35,314 bases of DNA from Pseudomonadota bacterium (GCA_018240325.1 JAFEFZ010000256.1:1-35314); one strand, 5' to 3'; shown: positions 17,425 to 25,716, counted from the first letter of the stretch. Notes: generated by a model from the letters alone, not told the origin. Translations and numbers: made by a program.

Positions 17425-17577
17425 GAAGGCCGGGTGCAGCGCGCGCAGCCGCAGCCGGCCCTGCGGCCGCAGCGTCGGCAGCATGGGGATCGGCGCCGGA
17501 CCAGAATCGCATGGCCCGGTGCGCAAGCCTTGGGATGCTTGCCCCGGCGGCGGTCGACGATCCCGGGAGCCCCAGCG
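17425..17577. other. Interval between palindrome and AhpD-like gene
   Basis: No gene is seen. It must contain the promoter of the AhpD-like gene if the palindrome stops transcription from upstream. A GGGAG stretch 7-11 bases before the next ATG serves as ribosome-binding site. Several CCGCAGCC/GGCTGCGG-like short inverted repeats follow the palindrome. Confidence 0.4.
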
Positions 17578-17925
17578 ATGGAACATCCGATGTACCCCGC
17601 CAGTTCGGTGGAAGCGGCGCGCAAGCGCAAGGAGCTGACGCCGCAGACCTCGGCGGCGTTTCGCGCGTTCAGCGAAAGCGTCTTTGCCGAAGGCGCGCTG
17701 CCGGCGAAGATGAAGCAGCTGATCGCGGTGGCCGTGGCCCACGTGACGCAGTGTCCGTACTGCATCCGCGGCCACACCGCACAGGCGCTGCGCGACGGCG
17801 CCACCGAGCAGGAGCTGATGGAAGCGATCTGGGTCGCGGCCGAGATGCGTGCCGGCGGCGCCTACGCGCACTCCAACCTGGCGATCGACACGATGAACCA
17901 GGTGCGCGCCCGCCAGAGCGGCTGA
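17578..17925 (+). CDS. Carboxymuconolactone decarboxylase/AhpD-like protein
   Basis: This 115-residue protein has the AhpD-like core: KMKQLIAVAVAHVTQCPYCIRGHTAQALRDGATEQELMEAIWVA. Cys59 and Cys62 of the CPYC motif and His66 match the two redox Cys and the following His of AhpD (CxxC-x3-H). The His between the two Cys in AhpD is Tyr61 here. Such proteins reduce peroxides or act as redox partners through the Cys pair. The length is typical for the single-domain subfamily. The ATG at 17578 is preferred over the upstream frame because the latter runs into the palindrome-derived region. It is followed by 67 bases and a cyclase-ATPase gene on the same strand, with no evident functional link. Confidence 0.92.
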   Translation: MEHPMYPASSVEAARKRKELTPQTSAAFRAFSESVFAEGALPAKMKQLIAVAVAHVTQCPYCIRGHTAQALRDGATEQELMEAIWVAAEMRAGGAYAHSNLAIDTMNQVRARQSG

Positions 17926-17992
17926 GCCGCGGCGCCGTGGCCGGCGCGGCGGCGCTTGACCGCATCGCCGGCGCACGCGATGCTGCGGCGCC

Positions 17993-20908
17993 GTGGATGC
18001 CGCACCGACGACCGAAGCGCGCGCGCTGCTGCTGACCGACCTGGTCGGCAGCACGCGTCTGGCCGAGCGCCTGGGCGATGCGGCGATGGCCGAGCTGAAC
18101 GCGGCGCACGACCGCGCGGCCCGCGATCTGCTGCGCGCCTGGGGCGGGCGCGAGATCGACAAGACCGACGGCTGGCTGCTGCTGTTCGACAGCGTCGCCG
18201 CGGCGGTGGGTTGTGCGCTCGCCTACCACCGGGCGATCGCCGCGCTGCCTACGCCGCTGGCGGCGCGCGCCGGCGTGCACTGGGGCGCGGTCACGCTGCG
18301 CGCCAACCTGCCGCCCGACGTGGCGCAGGGCGCCAAGCCGCTGGAAGTCGAAGGCCTGGCCAAGCCGGTGGCGGCGCGGGTGATGTCGCTGGCCGGTGCG
18401 GGCCAGACCCTGCTCACGCGCGAGGCCCGCGAGCAGTTGCCCGCGGCAGCGTGGCGGGTGCAGGCGCACGGCCACTGGCGGATCAAGGGCGTGGCCGAGC
18501 CGATCGAGTTGTTCGAGGCCGGCGACGAGGGCGCGCCCTTCGTGCCGCCGCCCGATTCGGGCAAGGTCTACCGGGTGGTGCGCCGCGGCGAGCTGTGGCT
18601 GCCGATGCGGGAAGTGCGGCACAGCCTGCCGGCCGAGCGCGACGCCTTCGTCGGCCGCGGCGACGCGTTGGCCGACCTGGCCGGGCGCTTCGGCGCCGGC
18701 GCGCGGCTGGTGTCGGTGCTGGGCATCGGCGGCAGCGGCAAGACGCGGCTGGCGGTGCGCTACGGCTGGGTCTGGCTCGGCGACTTCCCCGGCGGCGTGT
18801 GGTTCTGCGACCTCGCGCAGGCGCGCAGCACCGACGGCCTGCTGCACGCGGTGGCGCAGGGGCTGGACGTGCCGCTGGGCGCGGGCGACGCCGTCGCGCA
18901 GCTCGGCCACGCGATCGCCGGGCGCGGCGCCTGCCTGGTGGTGCTCGACAACTTCGAGCAGGTGGCGCGCCATGCGGCCGACACGCTCGGGCGCTGGCTC
19001 GACCGCGCGGCGCGGGCGCGCTTCCTGGTCACGACGCGCGAAGTGCTCGGGCTGCCCGGCGAGGAGGCGCTGGCGCTGCCGCCGTTGCGCGCGCCCGAGG
19101 CCGAGGCGCTGTTCCTGCGGCGCGCGGCGGCCGCGTGGCGCGGCTTCGAGCCGTCGGCGGCCGACCGCCAGGCCGTGACCGAGCTGGTCGCGCTGCTCGA
19201 TGGCCTGCCGCTGGCGATCGAGCTCGCGGCGGCGCGGGTGCGCGTGATGCCGCCGGCGGTGCTGCGCGACCGCATGGACCAGCGCTTTCGCGTGCTGGTG
19301 GCCGGCGGCGGGCGCCGCGACCGGCAGGCCACGCTGCGCGCCGCCTTCGACTGGTCATGGGAGCTGCTGGACGCCGCCGAACGCACGGCGCTGGCGCAGC
19401 TGTCGGTGTTCGCGGGCGGGTTCACGCTCGAAGCCGCCGAGGCGGTGCTCGATCTGGCGGCCTGCGGTGCGACGCCCTGGGCGGTGGACGTGCTGCAGTC
19501 GCTGGTCGACAAGTCGCTGGTGCAGCGCGTGGGCGACAACCGCTTCGAGCTGCTGCAAAGCGTGCAGGACTATGCCGCCGAGCACCTGGCGTCGCCGGGG
19601 CGCCTGGCCGGCAGCGGGCCGCAGGCCGCGCGTGCGGCGCAGTTGCACCATGCACGCTGGTTCGCCGCGCGCGGCACGGCGGCCTGGGCGCTCGACGGCG
19701 AGGCCGATCTCGACAACCTGGTGGTCGCCTGCCGCCGATCGGTGCTGCACGGCGATGCGCCCGCGGCGGTGGGCACGCTCGAGGCAGCCTGGGAAGTGCT
19801 GAGCCGGCGCGGGCCCTTCGGCGTCGGCGCCGAGCTGGCGCGCGCGGTGGCCGCTCTGCCGGGTCATTCGGCCGCCGGGCGGGCGCGGATCGGCCTGGTC
19901 GCCGGCAGCGCGCTCGACGCCATCGGCCGCAGCGACGAAGCCGGGCAGAGCCTGGGCGCCGCGCTGGACGATGCCCGCGGCGCCGGCGACCGCCGGCTCG
20001 AAGCGCAGATCCTGCTGCAGCTGGGCCATTGGCACGGCAACGAATCGCGGCCCGAGGCGGCCGAAGACCACTACGCGCAGGCGCAGCAGGCCGCCGCCGC
20101 GGCCGGTGCCCGCGAGCTGGCGTGCGCCGCCGCCAACGGCCTGGGCACCGTGGCGATCGACCGCGGCGACGCTGCCGCGGCGCAGCAGCACTACCAGGCG
20201 GCGCTGCGGCTGGCCGGCGAGATCGGCGACCGGCGTTCGCAATGCCGCGTGCTCGGCAACCTGGGCGGCCTCGAGCTGAACCAGGGCCGGCTCGGCGAAG
20301 CCGAGGGCCTGCTGCAGGAACAGCTGCGCCTGGCGCGCGCGCTGCGCAACCGCATGTGGGAAGGCAACGCGCTGTGCAACCTCGGTGCGCTGCAGCAGAT
20401 GCAGAGCCGCTGCGCCGAAGCGCAGGCGCTGGCGCTGGCGGCGCTGGAGCTGGCGCGCACGATCGGCCACCGGCGCCTGGAATGCGTGGTGCACTGCAAC
20501 CTCGGCCTGAACGCGTTCGCGCAAGCAGACCGGCAGGCGGCCGAAGCGCACTACGGCGACGCGCTGGCGCTGGCGCGCGAGCTGCACGACCGGCGCTCGC
20601 AGGGCCTGTTCCTCGGCTACCTCGCGCAGGTGCAGGCGGCGGCGCGGCGCATCGACGCGGCGCGCGCCAGCCTGGCGGCGGGCGAAGCCCTGCTGGCGGC
20701 GGTGGCTGACCGCTTCAGCCTCGGGCTGCTCGCCTGCCACCGCGCCGAAGTCGAGCTGGCGGCGGGGGACTTTGCAGCGGCGCACTCCGCACGCGCCGAC
20801 GCGCGCCGCACGGCGGATGAGCTCGGGGCCGGCGACGCGTCGGAGCTGGGGCTGGCGTTGGCGCGGGCCGAAGCCATGCTCGCCGATCGGACGGCCCCGG
20901 CCGGTTGA
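17993..20908 (+). CDS. Class III cyclase domain-AAA ATPase-TPR multidomain protein
   Basis: The 971-residue protein starts with a class III nucleotide cyclase-like domain (about 1-165; TDLVGSTRLAERL with metal ligand Asp16, and EIDKTDGWLLLF with Asp59). Next comes an NB-ARC/AAA-type ATPase starting at FVGR (about 219), with Walker A GIGGSGKT (Lys250), Walker B VVLDNFEQV, LVTTREVLGL and GLPLAIELAAARVRVMP. The last 350 residues are TPR repeats (for example CRVLGNLGGLELNQGRLGEAEGL). The position of the cyclase transition-state Asn appears to be Pro125 (KPVAAR, Arg129 kept), so catalysis is doubtful. Architecture recalls STAND regulators without a DNA-binding domain. The start is GTG; no ATG occurs until after the first metal-binding motif. 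No Shine-Dalgarno is evident. Confidence 0.9.
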   Translation: MDAAPTTEARALLLTDLVGSTRLAERLGDAAMAELNAAHDRAARDLLRAWGGREIDKTDGWLLLFDSVAAAVGCALAYHRAIAALPTPLAARAGVHWGAVTLRANLPPDVAQGAKPLEVEGLAKPVAARVMSLAGAGQTLLTREAREQLPAAAWRVQAHGHWRIKGVAEPIELFEAGDEGAPFVPPPDSGKVYRVVRRGELWLPMREVRHSLPAERDAFVGRGDALADLAGRFGAGARLVSVLGIGGSGKTRLAVRYGWVWLGDFPGGVWFCDLAQARSTDGLLHAVAQGLDVPLGAGDAVAQLGHAIAGRGACLVVLDNFEQVARHAADTLGRWLDRAARARFLVTTREVLGLPGEEALALPPLRAPEAEALFLRRAAAAWRGFEPSAADRQAVTELVALLDGLPLAIELAAARVRVMPPAVLRDRMDQRFRVLVAGGGRRDRQATLRAAFDWSWELLDAAERTALAQLSVFAGGFTLEAAEAVLDLAACGATPWAVDVLQSLVDKSLVQRVGDNRFELLQSVQDYAAEHLASPGRLAGSGPQAARAAQLHHARWFAARGTAAWALDGEADLDNLVVACRRSVLHGDAPAAVGTLEAAWEVLSRRGPFGVGAELARAVAALPGHSAAGRARIGLVAGSALDAIGRSDEAGQSLGAALDDARGAGDRRLEAQILLQLGHWHGNESRPEAAEDHYAQAQQAAAAAGARELACAAANGLGTVAIDRGDAAAAQQHYQAALRLAGEIGDRRSQCRVLGNLGGLELNQGRLGEAEGLLQEQLRLARALRNRMWEGNALCNLGALQQMQSRCAEAQALALAALELARTIGHRRLECVVHCNLGLNAFAQADRQAAEAHYGDALALARELHDRRSQGLFLGYLAQVQAAARRIDAARASLAAGEALLAAVADRFSLGLLACHRAEVELAAGDFAAAHSARADARRTADELGAGDASELGLALARAEAMLADRTAPAG

Positions 20909-20936
20909 CGCGCAGCCGGTGCGGGCCAGGCGCGCG

Positions 20937-21446
20937 TCAGGCGCGGTTGCGGATCCACGGATCGAGCCAGCACTCGCGCGTGGGCGCTTCGGTCTCGGTC
21001 TCGTTGGTCACGGTGACGGTGTACTTGAAGACGCCGACGCTGCGGAACCGGTTCTTCCAGCGGAACGAGACCAGGTCGTTGCCGCGCTTGCCGCCGGTGA
21101 AGTTCTTGGGCGGCCAGTCGTTGGTGAACGCCACGCCGTCGATGGTGAAGCGGTACGCGGCGCCGACGGGCTGCCGGACGATCTTCCAGTAGACCCACTT
21201 GTCCGCAAGCCTGCGGAAGGTGACCAGGTCGGCCGCGGGATCGACGAGCTTGATCCGGCAGCTGTCGGTGCCTTGGTCCACGACTTCCAGCTCGATCACG
21301 CATTCGGTCTGGTTGTCGCCGTCCTGGCAGGGCTTGAGGCTCGTGGACGCGCCGTCGAACTGGACCGGCGCGTTGAGCTTCTCCTGCGCGCCGGCCGATG
21401 CACACAGCGCGAACAGGCCGATCCAGAGGATGTGCGGTGCATGCAT
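20937..21446 (-). CDS. Hypothetical secreted protein with four cysteines
   Basis: I do not recognise this 169-residue protein. It has a signal peptide (MHAPHILWIGLFALCASAGA, cleavage about residue 20) and a mature part rich in aromatic and polar beta-strand-like segments: VIELEVVDQGTDSCRIKLV, WVYWKIVRQPVGAAYRFTIDGVAF, NDLVSFRWKNRFRSVGVFKYTVTV. Mature cysteines are 40, 49, 63 and 159, enough for two disulfides in the periplasm. It looks like a single compact beta-sandwich. The start is supported by AGGAG on the minus strand about 9 bases upstream. It converges with the cyclase-ATPase gene (28-base gap) and diverges from the HAD gene. Confidence 0.8.
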   Translation of the reverse strand: MHAPHILWIGLFALCASAGAQEKLNAPVQFDGASTSLKPCQDGDNQTECVIELEVVDQGTDSCRIKLVDPAADLVTFRRLADKWVYWKIVRQPVGAAYRFTIDGVAFTNDWPPKNFTGGKRGNDLVSFRWKNRFRSVGVFKYTVTVTNETETEAPTRECWLDPWIRNRA

Positions 21447-21652
21447 CGAGAGTCTCCTGTGGGTTGTTGTGATGCGCACCGCGGGCCGGCGGGTTGCAGA
21501 CCGGGCGGCGGCTTCCGGCTGGCCGCACGGTGCGCGTCCCAGTATCGATGAGCGGGCTGCGGCGGGCAATGCGCGGTGCCGCGGTTTCGCGGCGGCCGGC
21601 ACCTTCAGACTTGGGGGATGCGGGCGGCGGCGCCAGCCGCCGGGCCGGAACC

Positions 21653-21658
21653 TATAGA
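21653..21658 (+). promoter_or_regulatory. -10 element of a possibly leaderless promoter (HAD gene)
   Basis: TATAGA ends eight bases before the ATG at 21667. A sigma-70 promoter with this -10 would start transcription at about the start codon. No Shine-Dalgarno precedes the ATG, which fits a leaderless or near-leaderless mRNA. The -35 region is not recognisable. Confidence 0.4.
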
Positions 21659-21666
21659 GTCGCGCC

Positions 21667-22272
21667 ATGTCCCGCCCCGTCCTTGCCATCGACGCCGACG
21701 GCGTGCTCGTCGACCTGCACGTCGGCTACGCGCGCGCCTGGCAGGCCGCCTTCGGCGTCTATCCCGACGAGCGCGACCCGCTCGCCTACTGGCCGATGGA
21801 CCGCTGGGCGGTGGAGCAGGTCGATGCCGAGCAGCGGCTGCTGCTGCGCGCGCAGTTCCAGAACCCGGAGCTGTGGGCCACGCTGCCGGCCATGCCGGGC
21901 GCGGTGCAGGCCTGCCGCCGGCTGCACGACGCCGGCTACGAGCTGGTGTGCGTGACCGCGCTGGACAAGCCGTTCCAGCGCGCGCGCCAGGCCAACCTGA
22001 AGGCGCTGGGCTTCCCGATCCGCAAGGTGATGGCCACCGGCCACGCCGAGGGCGACCGCAGCCCGAAGGCCGATGCGATCGAGGCGCTGCGCCCGGTGGC
22101 CTTCGTCGACGACTACATCCCCTACCTGCGCGGGCTGCCGGCGTGGGTGCACACCGCGCTGGTGCTGCGCGCACCGCACGGCAGCCCCAACGTCGGCGAT
22201 GAATTGCGCCACGCACGCTCGGTGCACCAGGACCTGGCGGCCTTCGCCGATCACTGGCTCGGAGCGGGCTGA
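21667..22272 (+). CDS. HAD family hydrolase
   Basis: The 201-residue cytoplasmic protein shows HAD motif I DADGVLVDL (nucleophile Asp9, acid/base Asp11), a motif II Thr in VCVTALDKPF, a Lys in the motif III region (SPKADAI) and motif IV FVDDY. The cap between motifs I and II is short and helical. Phosphatase activity on a small phosphorylated metabolite is likely but the substrate is unknown. The ATG lies right at the conserved N-terminus. It converges with the WYL regulator gene. Confidence 0.9.
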   Translation: MSRPVLAIDADGVLVDLHVGYARAWQAAFGVYPDERDPLAYWPMDRWAVEQVDAEQRLLLRAQFQNPELWATLPAMPGAVQACRRLHDAGYELVCVTALDKPFQRARQANLKALGFPIRKVMATGHAEGDRSPKADAIEALRPVAFVDDYIPYLRGLPAWVHTALVLRAPHGSPNVGDELRHARSVHQDLAAFADHWLGAG

Positions 22273-22295
22273 TCCGGTCCCCGCGCCGCGACCCG

Positions 22296-22348
22296 TGCCC
22301 GGGCGGCGTCTGCGGCATACGGGCCGCGCGGCGCCGACAGCCCGGGCA
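22296..22348. terminator. Possible bidirectional terminator between HAD and WYL genes
   Basis: TGCCCGGGC (22296-22304) and GCCCGGGCA (22340-22348) are perfectly complementary 9-base arms around a 35-base spacer that holds an inner GCGGC/GCCGC stem. It sits between two convergent genes (stops at 22272 and 22366). T-runs are weak on both sides, so it is only a candidate. Confidence 0.35.
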
Positions 22349-22365
22349 GGGATCTTTGCGCGCCG

Positions 22366-23358
22366 TCAGCCGGCCGCCGCGGCTTCGTCGTAGCGCTGCG
22401 CCGCGCGGCGCAGACGCTGCGCGACGTCGTCGGCGAGCGCCTGCGGCGCCAGCACGCGCACCTGGTCGCCGTGGCGCAGGATGTCCATCGCCAGCTCGGT
22501 CGGGTCGGCATAGGGCAGCCGCAGGCGCAGCCGGCCGTCGGCCAGGCGGGTGGCCTGCTGGCGCGCGTGCCATTGCTCGTCGGCCACCCACTGCGCCGCC
22601 TCGGCGCTGAATTCGAGCGTCGCCCACTTCAGCCGCCGGCCGGCGAACACGCCGTAGCCGCCGTCGAGCTCGGCGCGCAGCTTGGCCAGCGGCAGCTCGC
22701 GGGCGCGCGCGGGCAGCACCGCGGCTTCGCGCACCGCGTCCAGCGCGAAGCGGCGCAGGCCGTCGCTGAGGTGGCACCAGGCGTCGAGGTACCAGGTGTT
22801 GCGGTAGTGGGTCAGGCGCTGCGGCGACACCTCGCGCCGGCTCTCGGCGCCGCGGCCGCGGGTGTAGTAGCGCAGCTGCAGCCGGCGGCGCTGCAGCAGC
22901 GCGCTGCCGATCGTCTCGAAGTTGCGCGCATCGACCGGACGGCGCGCCGTCGCGACCACCTGCACCCGCTGCAGCAGCTCGGCCGCGGCGGTGTCGCCGC
23001 TGGCGCCCAGCAGCCCTTGCAGCTTGTCGCGCAGCGGCTGCAGGTGGCGCCCGAGCATGCTCTGGGCATCGAGGCCGTCGATCAGCTGGTGCATCGTCAG
23101 CAGCGCGTGGATCTCGCGGTCGCTGAACCACAGCCCGGGCAGCTCGTGCGCGGCGCCGCGCGCATCGCCGGCGAAGCGGTAGCCGTTGTCCAGCCGGTCG
23201 TACACGATCGGCGCGTCGAGCCGGTCGCGCAGGTACTGCAGGTCGCGCTTGAGCGTCGCCGGCGACACCTCGAGCTCGGCGCGCAGCGCGTCGAAGGCGA
23301 CGCAGCCGCGGCTGCGGATCAGGCGCTCGATCTTGTAGAAGCGTTCGGTGCGGTCCAT
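22366..23358 (-). CDS. WYL domain transcriptional regulator (HTH-WYL-WCX)
   Basis: The 330-residue protein has an N-terminal helix-turn-helix of the DeoR-like type (FYKIERLIRSRGCVAFDALRAELEVSPATLKRDLQYL, about 6-45), a central WYL domain whose signature appears as TWYLDAW preceded by LQLRYYTRGRG, and a C-terminal WCX region (RLRLRLPYADPTELAMDILRHGDQVRVLAP). WYL domains sense small ligands or nucleic acid. The ATG at 23358 (MDRTERFYKIE) is preferred over one ten codons upstream because the family begins here. It diverges from the Ala-rich unknown gene with 141 bases between; that intergenic region contains a short inverted repeat that may be its operator. Confidence 0.92.
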   Translation of the reverse strand: MDRTERFYKIERLIRSRGCVAFDALRAELEVSPATLKRDLQYLRDRLDAPIVYDRLDNGYRFAGDARGAAHELPGLWFSDREIHALLTMHQLIDGLDAQSMLGRHLQPLRDKLQGLLGASGDTAAAELLQRVQVVATARRPVDARNFETIGSALLQRRRLQLRYYTRGRGAESRREVSPQRLTHYRNTWYLDAWCHLSDGLRRFALDAVREAAVLPARARELPLAKLRAELDGGYGVFAGRRLKWATLEFSAEAAQWVADEQWHARQQATRLADGRLRLRLPYADPTELAMDILRHGDQVRVLAPQALADDVAQRLRRAAQRYDEAAAAG

Positions 23359-23424
23359 CGGGGGCTTTCGGGGCGTGTGCCGGCGCATCGGCGTGCGGCG
23401 ATGGTAGCGGACCAGGCTTGCGCT

Positions 23425-23441
23425 GGCTCATCCACTGAGCC
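23425..23441. promoter_or_regulatory. Operator-like inverted repeat upstream of the WYL regulator
   Basis: GGCTCA-TCCAC-TGAGCC is a perfect 6-base inverted repeat with a 5-base centre, lying in the 141-base space between the divergent WYL regulator and Ala-rich gene. Position and symmetry fit an autoregulatory operator; short repeats of this size also occur by chance. Confidence 0.3.
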
Positions 23442-23499
23442 TGTGGCCGGCGACACTGCCGCCAGGCGTGCGGCGGTTCCGTGCGTGCAGGAGAGCGTG

Positions 23500-24294
23500 A
23501 TGACCCAGGCGATGCTCGATCTCGAACGGCCCGGCGAGGCCCTGGCCGCGGCGGCGGCGCCCGCTGCCGCAGCGCCGGTGGCCCGCGCAGTGCCGGCAGC
23601 AGCGGCCGCGAAATTGCCGCTGGCGTCGGCAGCGGACTCGGCAGCACCAGCGGCAGCATCAGCAGCACCGACCGACTGGCGCGCGGCGCTGGTGCTGGCG
23701 CAGCAGGCCGAAGCCGCACCCGACGGCCTGGCCGCCGGCCGCGACGCCGCCGCCTGGTGGCGGCTGGCGCTGCTGCGCAGCTTCGTCACGCCGCTCGCCC
23801 ACGGCGAGGCCGCACGGCTGCCGCTGCGCGTGCTGCCGCCGCCCGGGTTGAAGCCGGTCAACCCGGTGCAGGCGTTGCAGGCGGCGCTGACGCTGGCGCT
23901 TGCCCGCCGCGGCGGCGTGGCGCGGCTGCAGCCGCTGGGCGCGCGCCTGCCGGCGGCGCAGCGGCTGGCGCTGCACCTGTTCGTGAATGCGCTGCTGCCG
24001 CGGCTGATCGAGCAAGGGGCAGGCGCGGCGGTGCTGCCGGCGGCTGCGCTCGAGGCGGCCTGGGCCGACGCCCGCGTCAACCGGCGCTGGCAGGCGTTCG
24101 CGCTGGCGCTCGATGCCGACGCTGCGGCGACGCTGCTGCCGGCGCTGCCCCGGCGCGCCGCGGCGCCCCGAGCGGCCGCACGGGCGACAATCCGGGCCCC
24201 GTCACAGGAGCGCTGCCGATGGCCGTCTACCAGCTCGATGAACATGCGCCGCAGCTCGGCCCCGGCGCCTGGGTCGCCGAAAGCGCGACCGTGA
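23500..24294 (+). CDS. Ala-rich hypothetical protein
   Basis: This 264-residue product is not recognised. The first 60 or so residues are low-complexity Ala/Pro. The middle (about 65-225) looks like a compact helical domain with WWRLALLRSFVTPLAHGEAARLPLRVLPPPGLKPVNPVQALQ features, then RLALHLFVNALLPRLIE and DARVNRRWQAFALALD. Third codon positions are strongly GC-rich in this frame as far as about 24180, so it is very probably translated; GGAG precedes the ATG. The frame runs 76 bases into the next gene before its stop, and those last residues (about 240-264) look unlike the rest. It lies divergently next to the WYL regulator. Confidence 0.65.
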   Translation: MTQAMLDLERPGEALAAAAAPAAAAPVARAVPAAAAAKLPLASAADSAAPAAASAAPTDWRAALVLAQQAEAAPDGLAAGRDAAAWWRLALLRSFVTPLAHGEAARLPLRVLPPPGLKPVNPVQALQAALTLALARRGGVARLQPLGARLPAAQRLALHLFVNALLPRLIEQGAGAAVLPAAALEAAWADARVNRRWQAFALALDADAAATLLPALPRRAAAPRAAARATIRAPSQERCRWPSTSSMNMRRSSAPAPGSPKARP

Positions 24295-24743
24295 TCGGCC
24301 GTGTCGCGCTCGGGCCGCAGGCCAGCGTGTGGTACGGCGCCGTGCTGCGCGGCGACAGCGACTGGATCCGCCTGGGCGCGCGCACCAACGTGCAGGACGG
24401 CAGCGTGCTGCACGCCGATGCCGGCGTGCCGTTGACGCTGGGCGACGACGTGACCGTCGGCCACCAGGTGATGCTGCACGGTTGCACCATCGGCGACGGC
24501 AGCCTCGTGGGCATCCAGGCGGTGGTGCTGAACCACGCGCGCATCGGCCGCTGCTGCGTGGTCGGCGCGGGTGCGGTGGTCACCGAAGGCAAGGCGTTCG
24601 CGGACTACTCGCTGATCGTCGGCGCGCCGGCGCGGGTGGTGCGCAGCTTCACGCCGCAGGATTTCGAGCGCTTCACGCGCTCGGCGCCGCAGTACGTGCA
24701 ACTGGCGCAGCGCCACCGCGCGGGCCTGCGCCGCATCGACTGA
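24219..24743 (+). CDS. Gamma-carbonic-anhydrase-like protein (left-handed beta-helix)
   Basis: The 174-residue protein is a hexapeptide-repeat beta-helix of the gamma-carbonic anhydrase/YrdA-PaaY group. Blocks such as WYGAVLRGDSDWIRLGARTNVQDGSVLHAD and VTVGHQVMLHGCTIGDGSLVGIQAVVLNHARIG carry the His residues that bind the metal in this family (LHAD, VGHQ, LHGC). It ends with an alpha-helix. Many members bind metal but have no measured hydratase activity, so the reaction is left open. CAGGAG lies about 10 bases upstream of the ATG. A GACAAT box 27 bases upstream could be a separate -10. The stop codon abuts the hslO start (TGAATG). Confidence 0.93.
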   Translation: MAVYQLDEHAPQLGPGAWVAESATVIGRVALGPQASVWYGAVLRGDSDWIRLGARTNVQDGSVLHADAGVPLTLGDDVTVGHQVMLHGCTIGDGSLVGIQAVVLNHARIGRCCVVGAGAVVTEGKAFADYSLIVGAPARVVRSFTPQDFERFTRSAPQYVQLAQRHRAGLRRID

Positions 24744-25697
24744 ATGGACGAACTGCACCGCTTCGTGTTCGCCGGAGCGCCGGTGCGCGGCCTGCTCGTG
24801 GGGCTGCGCGAATCGTGGCGCGAACTGCTCGCGCGCCGTGCCGGCGAGCCCTATCCCGCGCCGGTGCGCGCGCTGCTCGGCGAGATGACGGCCGCGGGCC
24901 TGCTGCTGCACGCCAACATCAAGTTCGACGGCGCGCTCGAGATGCAGATGCAAGGCGATGGGCCGGTGCGGCTGGCGGTGGCCGAAGTGCAGGCCGACCT
25001 GCGCTTCCGGGCGACGGCGACGCTCGCGGGGCCGGTGCCCGAAGCGGCCGAGCTGCCGGCGCTGGTCGACGCGCGCGGCCGCGGCCGCTGCGCGATCACG
25101 CTCGACCCGGCGGCGGGCCGGCCCGGCCAGAGGCGCTGGCAGGGCGTGGTGGCGCTGCACGACGCGCACGACCGGCCGCTGCCGCGGCTGGCGCAGGTGA
25201 TCGAGCAGTACATGCAGCAGTCGGAGCAGCTCGAGACGCGGCTGGTGCTGGCCGCCGACGACCGCGTGGCCGCCGGGCTGCTGATCCAGCGGCTGCCGGC
25301 GGTCGGCGGCTCGCGCCCTTCGGGCGAACGGCCCGAGGACGCCCGCGGCGGCAGCGAAGACTTCAACCGCATCGCCCAGCTCGCGGCCACGCTGACGCGC
25401 GACGAGTTGCTGACGCTCGACGCCGACACGCTGCTGCGCCGGCTGTTCTGGCAGGAGCCGTTGCAGCGCTTCGCGCCGCGCCAGCCGCGCTTTGCCTGCC
25501 GCTGCTCGCGCGATCGCGTGGCCGGCGTGCTGCGCGGCCTGGGCCGCTCGGAAGTCGATGCCGTCATCGCCGAACGCGGCGCGGTCGAGGTCGGCTGTGA
25601 ATTCTGCGGCGCCGCCTATCGCTTCGACGCGGTCGACGCGGCGCAGCTGTTCGTGCCGGCCGCCGACCGGCCGCCGGGGCAGGGCGCGCTGAATTGA
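24744..25697 (+). CDS. hslO: Redox-regulated chaperonin Hsp33
   Basis: Hsp33 is a cytoplasmic holdase activated by oxidation, protecting proteins during peroxide or hypochlorite stress. The 317-residue product contains an N-terminal domain starting DELHRFVFAGAPVRGLLVGL, the stretch QVIEQYMQQSEQLETRLVLA near 151-170 and a C-terminal zinc site with Cys252, Cys254, Cys285 and Cys288 (CRC and CEFC), which are the redox switch. Length is slightly above E. coli Hsp33. The ATG follows the stop of the gamma-carbonic-anhydrase-like gene with no gap, so the two are co-translated. It converges with the NadR-type kinase. Confidence 0.96.
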   Translation: MDELHRFVFAGAPVRGLLVGLRESWRELLARRAGEPYPAPVRALLGEMTAAGLLLHANIKFDGALEMQMQGDGPVRLAVAEVQADLRFRATATLAGPVPEAAELPALVDARGRGRCAITLDPAAGRPGQRRWQGVVALHDAHDRPLPRLAQVIEQYMQQSEQLETRLVLAADDRVAAGLLIQRLPAVGGSRPSGERPEDARGGSEDFNRIAQLAATLTRDELLTLDADTLLRRLFWQEPLQRFAPRQPRFACRCSRDRVAGVLRGLGRSEVDAVIAERGAVEVGCEFCGAAYRFDAVDAAQLFVPAADRPPGQGALN

Positions 25698-25716
25698 TCG
25701 CCCCGGTTGCGGCGCT

